DNA of 5,728 bases from Methylovulum sp. GTDB lineage: Bacteria; Pseudomonadota; Gammaproteobacteria; Methylococcales; Methylomonadaceae. Position numbers and translations under genes: made by a program. Below the pieces are notes generated by a model, which saw only the letters and a program-made list of their open reading frames with translations, ran no database searches and was not told the DNA's origin. The DNA lies in assembly GCA_004299465.1 (NCBI GenBank), contig SCST01000708.1:1-5728 (forward strand), given 5' to 3'. Shown piece by piece: positions 1 through 5,327 of the stretch (position 1 is the first letter of the stretch; each line of letters begins with the position of its first letter).

Positions 1-1091
1 CCGTTTTCTACCTGCTGCAAGGCTGTGTTGAGCTTCAACCCAATGCAGATAATTGCTATACGTTGACAGATGATGCCGTCCTGGCCAATCTGCCTCTCAA
101 CAGCGGCAGGATTTTTGGTGCAACCGCTATCGCTAAAAGCCATGTAAAAATCCTCGCCATTTCCGGAAAAATCATCCAGATGTGGACGGATAAAAGCCGT
201 GAGCAGGTTTACTCCGTTAAAATGCTTGATATTGAACTGCCCAAGCAAATCGCCGACAACCGCTTTTTCAGCTCTTTTTCAAAGGCCTACCGGGAAAACA
301 AACTCAGCCTGCCCTCTTTGCCTCATGTCGCGATAAAATTAAAAAAAGCGATGCAGGGCGATGTCGGCGTTAAGGAAGTCGTTGATATTATCCAGGTAGA
401 TGCGCCGATCGTCACCAAGCTGATCCAGATTGCCAACAGCGCCTTGTACGCGCCGGTATCAGGCATTACCAACTGCCATGACGCAGTCACCAGGTTAGGC
501 TTGGACGCAACCCGCAACTTGGTAATGAGTATCGGTATCAAGCAACTGTTTCATTGCAAAGACGCCAACCTGATGAAAATAATGCAGACGCTATGGAAAA
601 ATAGCCTGTACATTTCCAGCCTGAGCTTTGTGCTCGCCGAAGAATGCAGCAAAGTTAATCCTGAAGACGCTTTATTGGCCGGCTTGATCAGTAATATAGG
701 CGTTATCCCGATATTGCATTTTGCAGAACAATATCCCGACGAATACCCCGACCTGGAAAAACTGCAATCCGCAATGTCATTACTGAGCCCGTCGGTAGGC
801 TCACTGGTACTGCACACACTGGGGTTTTCAGAAGAACTGGTCGGCATCCCAATGCACGCCGAGGACTGGCTTCACGAAAGCAACGGCGACACCATCAAGC
901 TGATCGATATCGTTATCCTGGCCAAGCTGCACAGTTACATCGGCACGGAAAAGAGCAAAGAACTGCCGTACATCAATTCCATACCGGCTTATGCCAAACT
1001 GAAAGACGGGAAATTAACACCCGATTTTTCGCTGGATGTCCTTCATAAAGCGCAGAAACGGATACATACCGTAATGAGCCTTTTCTCATGA
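1..1091 (+). CDS. HDOD-domain protein with degenerate cNMP-binding-like N-terminal region (5' partial)
   Basis: The reading frame is open from the left edge (first full codon at 3), so the real start lies outside the window; the TTG at 63 is an internal codon, not a convincing start. The first visible residues (VFYLLQGCVEL) and the later segment FGATAIAKSHVKILAISG look like strands of a cyclic-nucleotide-binding beta-barrel, though no phosphate-binding cassette is visible. From about 303 to 890 lies an HDOD domain: LPSLPHVAIKL, then VVDIIQVDAPIVTKLIQIAN, then SALYAPVSGI and AVTRLGLDATRNLVMSIG, all typical of the family. The usual HD-type 'HDIG' position reads SNIG (LLAGLISNIGVIPIL), as expected for HDOD proteins, which lack phosphodiesterase residues. 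The family acts in cytoplasmic signalling, often around motility, c-di-GMP or stress; the specific role here is unknown. It is convergent with the PilZ gene and probably unrelated to nitrogen fixation. Confidence 0.88.
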   Translation, partial: VFYLLQGCVELQPNADNCYTLTDDAVLANLPLNSGRIFGATAIAKSHVKILAISGKIIQMWTDKSREQVYSVKMLDIELPKQIADNRFFSSFSKAYRENKLSLPSLPHVAIKLKKAMQGDVGVKEVVDIIQVDAPIVTKLIQIANSALYAPVSGITNCHDAVTRLGLDATRNLVMSIGIKQLFHCKDANLMKIMQTLWKNSLYISSLSFVLAEECSKVNPEDALLAGLISNIGVIPILHFAEQYPDEYPDLEKLQSAMSLLSPSVGSLVLHTLGFSEELVGIPMHAEDWLHESNGDTIKLIDIVILAKLHSYIGTEKSKELPYINSIPAYAKLKDGKLTPDFSLDVLHKAQKRIHTVMSLFS

Positions 1092-1135
1092 ACAAGAAAG
1101 CCTCTTTAATCACCGCAAGATGAACAATGCGGCGT

Positions 1136-1150
1136 AATAAGCGGCTTATT
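1136..1150. terminator. Weak palindrome between convergent genes
   Basis: AATAAG-CGG-CTTATT is a 6-bp perfect inverted repeat in the 69-bp gap between the convergent HDOD and PilZ genes. Its position suits a bidirectional terminator, but the stem is AT-rich and short and there is no clear T-run on either side. It may be meaningless; it is listed because nothing else in the gap could end transcription. Confidence 0.2.
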
Positions 1151-1160
1151 CATAGCAATA

Positions 1161-1472
1161 TCACGCCAAACGCTTGGCAAAAACATTCTGCACGCCCGCC
1201 CCGGACTGGGACGACTCATCATCTGTGCCGACATAGACAATTTCGCACCGAAAATGCGCCCATTTACCATCAAGCATAATGTCCAGGTCGCCGAATTGGG
1301 ATATGCATGAATGCGGTATCCCAGGCTCGGGAACAATCAGAAACGCCCCATTCGCACTGATATTACTGGTTTTGCCGATGTAGTGCCTGCCGTTTAAAAA
1401 AAGACGATAGTCAACCTCGGCAGCTATCCTGGGATATTGGCGTTTATCTGATCCTAGCCCTGAATTCGTCAT
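1161..1472 (-). CDS. PilZ-domain protein, putative c-di-GMP receptor
   Basis: A 103-residue, single-domain cytoplasmic protein. Both PilZ signature motifs are present: RxxxR as R11-QYP-R15, and (D/N)xSxxG as N37-I-S-A-N-G42, separated by a strand segment VDYRLFLNGRHYIGKTS. These motifs bind cyclic di-GMP in characterised PilZ proteins, so binding is likely; the downstream target cannot be told from the sequence. I chose the ATG at 1472. A TTG 15 bases upstream (1487) would extend the protein by five residues, but no Shine-Dalgarno sequence precedes it, whereas GCGGAC lies about 10 bases before the ATG (weak). The gene is transcribed divergently from nifN and convergently with the HDOD gene. 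I could not identify a convincing sigma-70 promoter upstream of it. The length is typical of stand-alone PilZ proteins. Confidence 0.88.
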   Translation of the reverse strand: MTNSGLGSDKRQYPRIAAEVDYRLFLNGRHYIGKTSNISANGAFLIVPEPGIPHSCISQFGDLDIMLDGKWAHFRCEIVYVGTDDESSQSGAGVQNVFAKRLA

Positions 1473-1669
1473 ATTTTTTGTCCGCAATGAGTAAAGTGAA
1501 GCTGAGCGCTGTGGAAAGCTGGAAAAATACCATATACACGGAAAATACTGAACAAATTCCCGTCATAAGATAGCACTGGCACCTAAATAACAAGCACGCC
1601 GGCAAACGTTACCAGGAATGTTGCTATTGCAGAATAATCGTTACAACCCGACATCCCCCTTCATAAAAT

Positions 1670-1685
1670 TGTCGGATATACGACA
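1670..1685 (+). promoter_or_regulatory. NifA upstream activator sequence (TGT-N10-ACA)
   Basis: TGTCGGATATACGACA matches the NifA binding consensus TGT-N10-ACA exactly. One more base on each side gives the perfect 6-bp inverted repeat TTGTCG-gatata-CGACAA. Its centre is about 76 bp upstream of the transcription start predicted from the -24/-12 element, near the close end of the usual range. It is the only exact match I found in this intergenic region. The DNA between it and the promoter is AT-rich, but I saw no good IHF consensus there. Confidence 0.85.
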
Positions 1686-1727
1686 ATCACAAAAACAATT
1701 ACCCCACAAATTCAAATAGATAGATAA

Positions 1728-1742
1728 TGGCACAACGCTTGC
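1728..1742 (+). promoter_or_regulatory. Sigma-54 (RpoN) -24/-12 promoter of the nifN operon
   Basis: TGGCACAACGCTTGC fits the RpoN consensus TGGCAC-N5-TTGC at all nine fixed positions with correct spacing. From the GC at 1741-1742 the transcription start should be near 1754, leaving a nifN leader of roughly 77 bases. Together with the NifA site at 1670-1685 this points to nitrogen- and oxygen-responsive NifA/RpoN control. It is the only such promoter I found in the window, so it probably drives everything from nifN to beyond the right edge. Confidence 0.9.
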
Positions 1743-1759
1743 TTAAGCTAAAACAAGAC

Positions 1760-1834
1760 ATGATCAACATCATGAAACCAATCAATGACATTGCGGAAGC
1801 ACCGCTTGTAACGCATAACCAGGTGACGGCATGA
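1760..1834 (+). other. 24-codon ORF overlapping the nifN start; possible vestige of nifE
   Basis: An ATG at 1760 (with a second in-frame ATG at 1772) opens 24 codons that end at TGA 1832-1834, overlapping the nifN ATG as ATGA. From the second ATG the peptide reads MKPINDIAEAPLVTHNQ and then VTA. This resembles the start of NifE as I recall it (MK, DIAE, a P, then HN within about the first 20 residues), and an ATGA overlap is the kind of junction expected between nifE and nifN. No Shine-Dalgarno sequence precedes either ATG, and the predicted transcription start is only about 6 and 18 bases upstream of them, so translation would be poor. It could be a nifE remnant left by an internal deletion, a leader peptide, or chance. 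Confidence 0.3.
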
Positions 1835-3228
1835 CTGAAATCTTAAAACGCAACAAGGCCCTGTCTGTCAATCCGCTGAAAGCCAGCCAACCGATAGGCG
1901 GCTCCCTGGCGACGCTGGGCTTTAACCGGGCCATGCCGATGCTGCACGGCTCGCAAGGCTGCACGGCATTTGCCAAGGTATTTTTCGTGCGCCACTTCCG
2001 CGAACCGATTCCGCTGCAAAGCACCGCGATGGACCAGAGCAGTTCGGTACTGGGCGCCGATGAAAATGTCGTTACCGGCATTAAAGTGATTGCGGAAAAA
2101 TCGCGCCCTGCCCTGATTACGGTTTTGACAACTGGCCTCGCCGAAACGCAAGGCGCCGATGTACACAGGAATGTCCGGGAATTTCGCGAAGCCTATCCTG
2201 AATTTGCCGATGTCGCAGTGGTAGCCGTCAATACGCCGGACTTTAGCGGCAGCGTGGAAACCGGTTATGCGGCGACATTGACGGAAATCATCCGGGCCGT
2301 CGTACCGGATGCGAAAGACGCAGGCACACAACCCGGCAGGCGCAAACGCCAGGTGAACGTACTGGTCAGTTATATGCTGACGCCGGGCGACCTGGAAGCC
2401 TTACGCGATATTTTCGAGATGTTCCAATTGCGCCCGGTATTTGTACCCGATTTGTCCGACTCGTTGGACGGCTGCCTGACCGAGGATGATTTTAGCCCGG
2501 TAACCATCGGCGGCACGCTGATTTCGGAAATGACGACATTGGGCGATGCACTGGCAACCGTTGTCATCGGCGCATCGTTACAAAAAGCGGCTGAACTGCT
2601 GGAGCAAAAAACCGGTGTGCCGACCTATCGTTTCGATCACTTATACGGCTTGCACGCCAATGATGCACTGATGTGCGCACTGGCCGAGATCAGCGGACAA
2701 GCCGTACCGGAACGCCTTGAACGCCAACGCATGCAATTACAGGACGCGATGCTGGACACGCATTTTATGCTAGGCCAGTTGCGTATCGCCATTGCCGCCG
2801 ATGCCGATTTGCTGGCGGCGTTTGTCGCCCAGGCGCAGGAAATGGGCGCAGAAATCGTCGCAGCCGTGACCTCGTGCAACACGCCGCTGCTCGCACGTAT
2901 CCCGGTTGCCAGCATCAAAATCGGCGACCTGGAAGACATGGAACTGATCGGCAAGGCGCAAAAAGCGCAATTGGTCATCGGCAACTCCCATGCCGTCGAT
3001 ACTGCGGAACGCCTCGGCGTACCGATTTTACGGGCCGGATTCCCGCTGTACGACATTATCGGCGATTACCAGAAAACCTGGATAGGTTACCGGGGTTCAA
3101 GGCAAACGCTGTTCGACCTGGCTAACCTGGTCATTAATTTTTCGCATGAGGAAATTCCGATATACCGCTCGATTTATGCGCAAAAACCCGCTTCAGAACT
3201 TACCGATTACCCGACATCATGTCATTAA
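1831..3228 (+). CDS. nifN: Nitrogenase FeMo-cofactor scaffold protein NifN
   Basis: NifN pairs with NifE in the cytoplasmic NifE2N2 scaffold, a NifDK-like complex where the NifB-made FeS core is matured (homocitrate and Mo added) before transfer to apo-dinitrogenase. The 465-residue product is full length. The N-terminus (MTEILKRNKALSVNPLKASQ) aligns from residue 1 with A. vinelandii NifN as I recall it. HGSQGCTAF at 39-47 places Cys44, the NifN ligand to the permanent [4Fe-4S] cluster of NifEN. Other family blocks are FFVRHFREP (51-59), TTGLAETQGADVH (100-112), VNTPDFSG, LTPGDLE, LYGLHANDA, RLERQRMQLQDAMLDTHFMLG, IGNSHA and the end YAQKPASE. AGGTGA at 1821-1826 is a good ribosome binding site. 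The gene follows the sigma-54/NifA control region directly, with no full nifE before it, and its last 10 bases overlap nifX. It is distinguished from NifE by the single N-terminal cluster Cys and the RNKAL...PLKASQ start. Confidence 0.97.
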   Translation: MTEILKRNKALSVNPLKASQPIGGSLATLGFNRAMPMLHGSQGCTAFAKVFFVRHFREPIPLQSTAMDQSSSVLGADENVVTGIKVIAEKSRPALITVLTTGLAETQGADVHRNVREFREAYPEFADVAVVAVNTPDFSGSVETGYAATLTEIIRAVVPDAKDAGTQPGRRKRQVNVLVSYMLTPGDLEALRDIFEMFQLRPVFVPDLSDSLDGCLTEDDFSPVTIGGTLISEMTTLGDALATVVIGASLQKAAELLEQKTGVPTYRFDHLYGLHANDALMCALAEISGQAVPERLERQRMQLQDAMLDTHFMLGQLRIAIAADADLLAAFVAQAQEMGAEIVAAVTSCNTPLLARIPVASIKIGDLEDMELIGKAQKAQLVIGNSHAVDTAERLGVPILRAGFPLYDIIGDYQKTWIGYRGSRQTLFDLANLVINFSHEEIPIYRSIYAQKPASELTDYPTSCH

Positions 3229-3704
3229 GCAGAAGGCTGCATATTGTGCAGGATACCGATGAGGAGAAATTTATGGATACGGCTTTAAAAATAGCCTTTG
3301 CCACGACCGATATGGAAAACGTCAACCAGCATTTCGGTTCAGCCAAATCGTTTGCTGTTTATGTCGTCGACATGGAAGCGTCGCAGTTACTCGAAGCCGC
3401 CCAGTTCGGCGAGCTGGCGCAGGACGGCAATGAAGACAAACTGTCGGTAAAAATCCAGTTATTGGAAGGCTGTGCGGCCGTGTACTGCCAGGCGATAGGC
3501 GGCTCGGCGATTAACCAGTTATTAAGCTACGGCATCCAGCCGGTAAAAGTGCATGAAGGCAGCAAGATCAAGGACTTAATCGTTGATCTGCAAAATGAAT
3601 TAAAAGCCGGCCCATCCAGTTGGCTGGCGAAAGCGATTAATAAACACAAAAGCCCCGATCCCAATCGTTTTGATGCGATGGAAAATGAGGGTTGGGATGA
3701 ATAG
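3219..3704 (+). CDS. nifX: FeMo-cofactor biosynthesis carrier protein NifX
   Basis: NifX is a small soluble protein of the NifX/NafY/NifB-C-terminal family that binds FeMo-co precursors (NifB-co, VK-cluster) and exchanges them with NifEN. The 161-residue product has the family core: LKIAFATTDMENVNQHFGS (23-41, with the His38 motif QHFG), SFAVYVVD, FGELAQDGNEDKLSVKIQLLEGCAAVYCQAIGGSA and QLLSYGIQPVKV. It ends in the characteristic PDPNRFDAMENEGWDE. The ATG at 3219 overlaps nifN by 10 bases. I prefer it because its extra N-terminus (RRLHIVQD) matches the RQL-type start of NifX proteins I recall from A. vinelandii and Klebsiella. A second in-frame ATG at 3273 has a much stronger Shine-Dalgarno (GAGGAG) and would give 143 residues, still containing the whole core. 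Expression is from the nifN promoter, probably by translational coupling. Confidence 0.95.
   Translation: MSLSRRLHIVQDTDEEKFMDTALKIAFATTDMENVNQHFGSAKSFAVYVVDMEASQLLEAAQFGELAQDGNEDKLSVKIQLLEGCAAVYCQAIGGSAINQLLSYGIQPVKVHEGSKIKDLIVDLQNELKAGPSSWLAKAINKHKSPDPNRFDAMENEGWDE
3261..3275 (+). promoter_or_regulatory. Strong internal ribosome binding site and alternative nifX start
   Basis: GAGGAG at 3261-3266 is six bases before an in-frame ATG at 3273, a near-ideal spacing. It lies 18 codons inside nifX as annotated. It either marks the true start or allows a shorter second form. Homology of the first 18 residues with other NifX proteins argues for the upstream start, so the site is ambiguous. Confidence 0.45.
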
Positions 3705-3725
3705 CCGTTAAAAACAAAAACGGCT
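3703..3725 (+). other. Hairpin at the nifX stop codon
   Basis: AGCCGTT and AACGGCT form a perfect 7-bp stem around a 9-base A-rich loop, starting within the nifX TAG. The bases after the stem (TATGAATT) are not a T-run, so it is not a standard intrinsic terminator. It could slow exonucleases or mark an RNA-processing site between nifX and the downstream genes; it could also cause partial termination. Confidence 0.4.
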
Positions 3726-3737
3726 TATGAATTAACA

Positions 3738-3789
3738 AACCACGAAGGGCACGAAGTTTTATCTTGTCTTATTCGTGAGCTTCGTGGTT
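3738..3789. repeat. Long imperfect palindrome built of CACGAAG units, in the nifX-DUF269 gap
   Basis: The left arm AACCACGAAGGGCACGAA (3738-3755) and right arm TTCGTGAGCTTCGTGGTT (3772-3789) pair at 16 of 18 positions; the only mismatches are the central two bases. The loop is 16 bases. Each arm holds two copies of a CACGAA unit. Elements with the same ACCACGAAG-GGCACGAAG wording occur as dispersed intergenic repeats in many bacterial genomes, as I recall. The transcript would form a strong stem-loop between nifX and the rest of the operon. There is no following T-run, so read-through is plausible. Confidence 0.75.
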
Positions 3790-3837
3790 ATAAACCTTAA
3801 AGATAAAACACATCCTATTTCATAACGGAGTAACACC

Positions 3838-4311
3838 ATGTCCACCGCTACTTTAGTCGTTCAGGAAAATGATACGTTTCTTGAATCCGATATTGTCAAA
3901 GATTTGATCAAACAATTAAGGGCTATCGACACCTACGATACTTATGACGGCTGGTCGGCCGCCAAAATCATCGACCCCTTGGTGCTGACCAAGGAGCGCA
4001 AGCGCGAAATTCCTGTCGTCGGCGATCCCGACGGCTTGACCATCGCCCGTATCAAAGCCTATTACAACTCATTGGCGACATTGCTCGAGAAAAAAAGCGG
4101 CTTGATGGCGGTGCCGATGGTCAATATGTCGCATGAAGGTTTTGGCCGTGCACTGATCATGGTCGGCAAGCTGGTCGTCGTCGATAAAATCCTGCGCGAC
4201 ACGCATCGCTGGGGCTTCCCTAGCCTGCAGGAACTCTCCGAGCAAACCGATAAGACTCTCGAAAAAGCACTGGGCTTGATCGAAAAATACAATGCCGCCG
4301 CTACTGATTAG
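3838..4311 (+). CDS. NifX-associated nitrogen fixation protein (DUF269 family)
   Basis: A 157-residue soluble protein of the family normally encoded directly after nifX (orf5 in A. vinelandii). Its biochemical role is not established; its constant presence in nif clusters implies a part in cofactor assembly or nitrogenase maturation. Family hallmarks visible are LIKQLRAIDTYDTYDGWS (23-40), LTKERKREIPVVGDPD (50-65), the motif MSHEGFGR (97-104), the LVVVDKILRDTHRWGF segment (112-127) and a C-terminal helical part (LQELSEQTDKTLEKALGLIEKY). There is no signal peptide or membrane segment. GGAG at 3827-3830 is seven bases before the ATG. It is separated from nifX by 133 bases containing two hairpins, and I see no sigma-54 promoter in that gap, so it is probably transcribed by read-through. 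The next gene starts nine bases after its stop codon. Confidence 0.95.
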   Translation: MSTATLVVQENDTFLESDIVKDLIKQLRAIDTYDTYDGWSAAKIIDPLVLTKERKREIPVVGDPDGLTIARIKAYYNSLATLLEKKSGLMAVPMVNMSHEGFGRALIMVGKLVVVDKILRDTHRWGFPSLQELSEQTDKTLEKALGLIEKYNAAATD

Positions 4312-4320
4312 GAGATTGTC

Positions 4321-4536
4321 ATGAGCAGTGATGAAATCAGACAACTGGAAAAAGAAGTCAAAAAAAACAAACGCCTGGCCAGCGAACAGGCTATGGAATT
4401 GCATGACTTGATTGAAGACCGCCTGCCCGACGCCTACCAGGAGTTAATGGGCATAGCCCAAGCGACTTATGACGCCTGCAAGGCATGGGATGAAGCCAAC
4501 CAGAAATTGAATGCCGCACAAGCGGCAACGGCCTGA
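4321..4536 (+). CDS. DUF683 / CCE_0567-type small coiled-coil metalloprotein
   Basis: A 71-residue, highly charged, all-helical protein matching the small family found after the DUF269 gene in nif clusters (orf6 in A. vinelandii). The layout is a first helix rich in Lys/Glu heptads (about 4-32), a turn at the motif LHDLIEDRLP (27-36), and a second helix (about 37-67), giving an antiparallel hairpin. The cyanobacterial homologue CCE_0567 has been described as a metal-binding helical protein. His28 and the nearby acidic residues are the obvious candidates here, but this is inference. AGGAG at 4310-4314 overlaps the stop codon of the upstream gene and sits six bases before the ATG, indicating tight co-translation. 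Function in nitrogen fixation is unproven. Confidence 0.92.
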   Translation: MSSDEIRQLEKEVKKNKRLASEQAMELHDLIEDRLPDAYQELMGIAQATYDACKAWDEANQKLNAAQAATA

Positions 4537-4550
4537 GCAGGAGCATAGAC

Positions 4551-4868
4551 ATGTCTGAATTTGTAACTGGCGTTACCTTCGGCGGCACGGAATGGACACC
4601 CGCTTATGTGACTGATATTAACCAGACCACCTGCATAGGCTGCGGCCGCTGCTTTAAAGTCTGCCCGCGCGATGTGTTCGACCTGGTCGAAAAAGCCGAT
4701 GTCCTTGACCCGGAAGACTTTGGTGATGATTACGGCGACTTTGAAGACGAAGACGACAACAGCATGGTCATGAGCATTAAAAATGCGCTGGATTGTATCG
4801 GCTGTGAAGCCTGTTCCAAGGTTTGCCCGAAAAGCTGCTTTACGCACCAACATAAAATGGCCGCGTAA
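4551..4868 (+). CDS. fdxB: Nif-specific ferredoxin III, 2x[4Fe-4S]
   Basis: A 105-residue cytoplasmic ferredoxin with two canonical cluster motifs. The first is C28-IG-C31-GR-C34-FKV-C38-P and the second is C82-IG-C85-EA-C88-SKV-C92-P; all eight ligands are present. Between them lies a long acidic insert (about 47-70, rich in Asp and Glu), a feature of the nif-specific FdxB family that separates it from ordinary bacterial 2[4Fe-4S] ferredoxins. A ninth cysteine, C96, is probably not a ligand. FdxB-type ferredoxins are thought to feed electrons to FeMo-co assembly steps (NifB, NifEN) or to nitrogenase; the exact partner is not shown by sequence. AGGAG at 4539-4543 is seven bases before the ATG and the upstream stop is only 14 bases away, so it is in one operon with the DUF683 gene. 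Confidence 0.95.
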   Translation: MSEFVTGVTFGGTEWTPAYVTDINQTTCIGCGRCFKVCPRDVFDLVEKADVLDPEDFGDDYGDFEDEDDNSMVMSIKNALDCIGCEACSKVCPKSCFTHQHKMAA

Positions 4869-4881
4869 TTGCAGTAATTGC

Positions 4882-4971
4882 AAGGTACGCACACTGTCCC
4901 AGAGGGTATCGCGTACCTTAAACCAACGCAAATAACGCCTGAAATTTCGAAGAAGCTACGCTGTGCGTACC
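4882..4971. repeat. Nested inverted repeats with GGTACGC core, between fdxB and the [2Fe-2S] ferredoxin gene
   Basis: The 133-bp gap holds three related copies of one motif. AAGGTACGC (4882-4890) pairs perfectly with GCGTACCTT (4911-4919) around a 20-base loop. Alternatively GGTACGCACA (4884-4893) pairs perfectly over 10 bp with TGTGCGTACC (4962-4971). The latter region itself holds TACGC-TGT-GCGTA (4957-4969). The two long pairings are mutually exclusive. Motifs of the GTAGGGTACGCACAGCGTA kind are dispersed intergenic repeats in many proteobacteria, as I recall, so this is probably a repeat element inserted in the operon. No T-run follows, and no sigma-54 promoter is visible. Confidence 0.7.
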
Positions 4972-5001
4972 CTACGAACCTGACAATTAAGGAATAAACC
5001 C

Positions 5002-5325
5002 ATGCCCAGACCCGAAAAACATGTATTTGTCTGTACCCAAAACCGTCCTGCCGGGCATCCGCGCGGCTCTTGCGCCAGCAGCGGTTGCGCCGAAGTCATG
5101 AATGAATTCATGAACGAGATACAAAGCCGTAACCTGTTTGAAAAAATAGCGCTGACCAATACCGGCTGCATGGGTCCTTGCATGATGGGACCCAGCGTGC
5201 TGGTGTACCCGGAAAGCGTGATGTACGGCAAGGTAGGCAAGGACGATGTAAAAACCATCATCGAACAACATTTAATCGGCGGCGAGCCGGTTGCAGACCT
5301 GATGGTCCCTGCCGAGATTTGGTGA
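5002..5325 (+). CDS. Shethna-type thioredoxin-like [2Fe-2S] ferredoxin
   Basis: A 107-residue soluble protein with a thioredoxin-like [2Fe-2S] fold, related to the NuoE ferredoxin domain. The start (HVFVCTQNRPAGHPRGSC), the core TNTGCMGPCMMGPSVLVYPESVMYG and the end EQHLIGGEPVADLMVPAEIW closely follow A. vinelandii Shethna protein I as I recall it. The cluster ligands should be C11, C24, C56 and C60, all present; C29 is an extra cysteine. The partner is unknown; location in the nif operon implies electron transfer linked to nitrogen fixation. It should not be confused with the protective FeSII (Shethna II), which is a different plant-type fold. AAGGA at 4989-4993 lies eight bases before the ATG. 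The gene follows fdxB after a 133-bp gap containing repeat palindromes and is two bases from the next gene. Confidence 0.93.
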   Translation: MPRPEKHVFVCTQNRPAGHPRGSCASSGCAEVMNEFMNEIQSRNLFEKIALTNTGCMGPCMMGPSVLVYPESVMYGKVGKDDVKTIIEQHLIGGEPVADLMVPAEIW

Positions 5326-5327
5326 GC

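Noticed and set aside
63..1091. TTG at 63 as the start of the HDOD gene
   Set aside because: The same frame is open to the left edge and its codons continue a cNMP-binding-like strand (VFYLLQGCVEL), so the gene starts outside the window.
1473..1487. TTG start at 1487 extending the PilZ protein by five residues
   Set aside because: There is no ribosome binding site before it, while an ATG at 1472 lies close by and keeps the whole domain.
1577..1591. Second sigma-54 promoter beginning TGGCAC in the nifN upstream region
   Set aside because: The -24 half is perfect, but the -12 position reads TAAC instead of TTGC, lacking the essential GC.
1754..1830. Riboswitch or attenuator in the nifN leader
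   Set aside because: The leader is only about 77 bases; I found no stable stem-loop or known aptamer motif in it.
1843..2331. Minus-strand ORF of 162 codons inside nifN
   Set aside because: It is antisense to a clearly conserved full-length nifN, with no recognisable domain; a coding shadow.
3738..3789. CRISPR-like array from repeated CACGAA units
   Set aside because: There are only two short units in each arm of one palindrome, with no regular spacers or adjacent cas genes.
4467..4931. Minus-strand ORF of 154 codons across fdxB and the following gap
   Set aside because: It is antisense to fdxB, which has all eight cluster cysteines, and it runs through the repeat element; no family resemblance.
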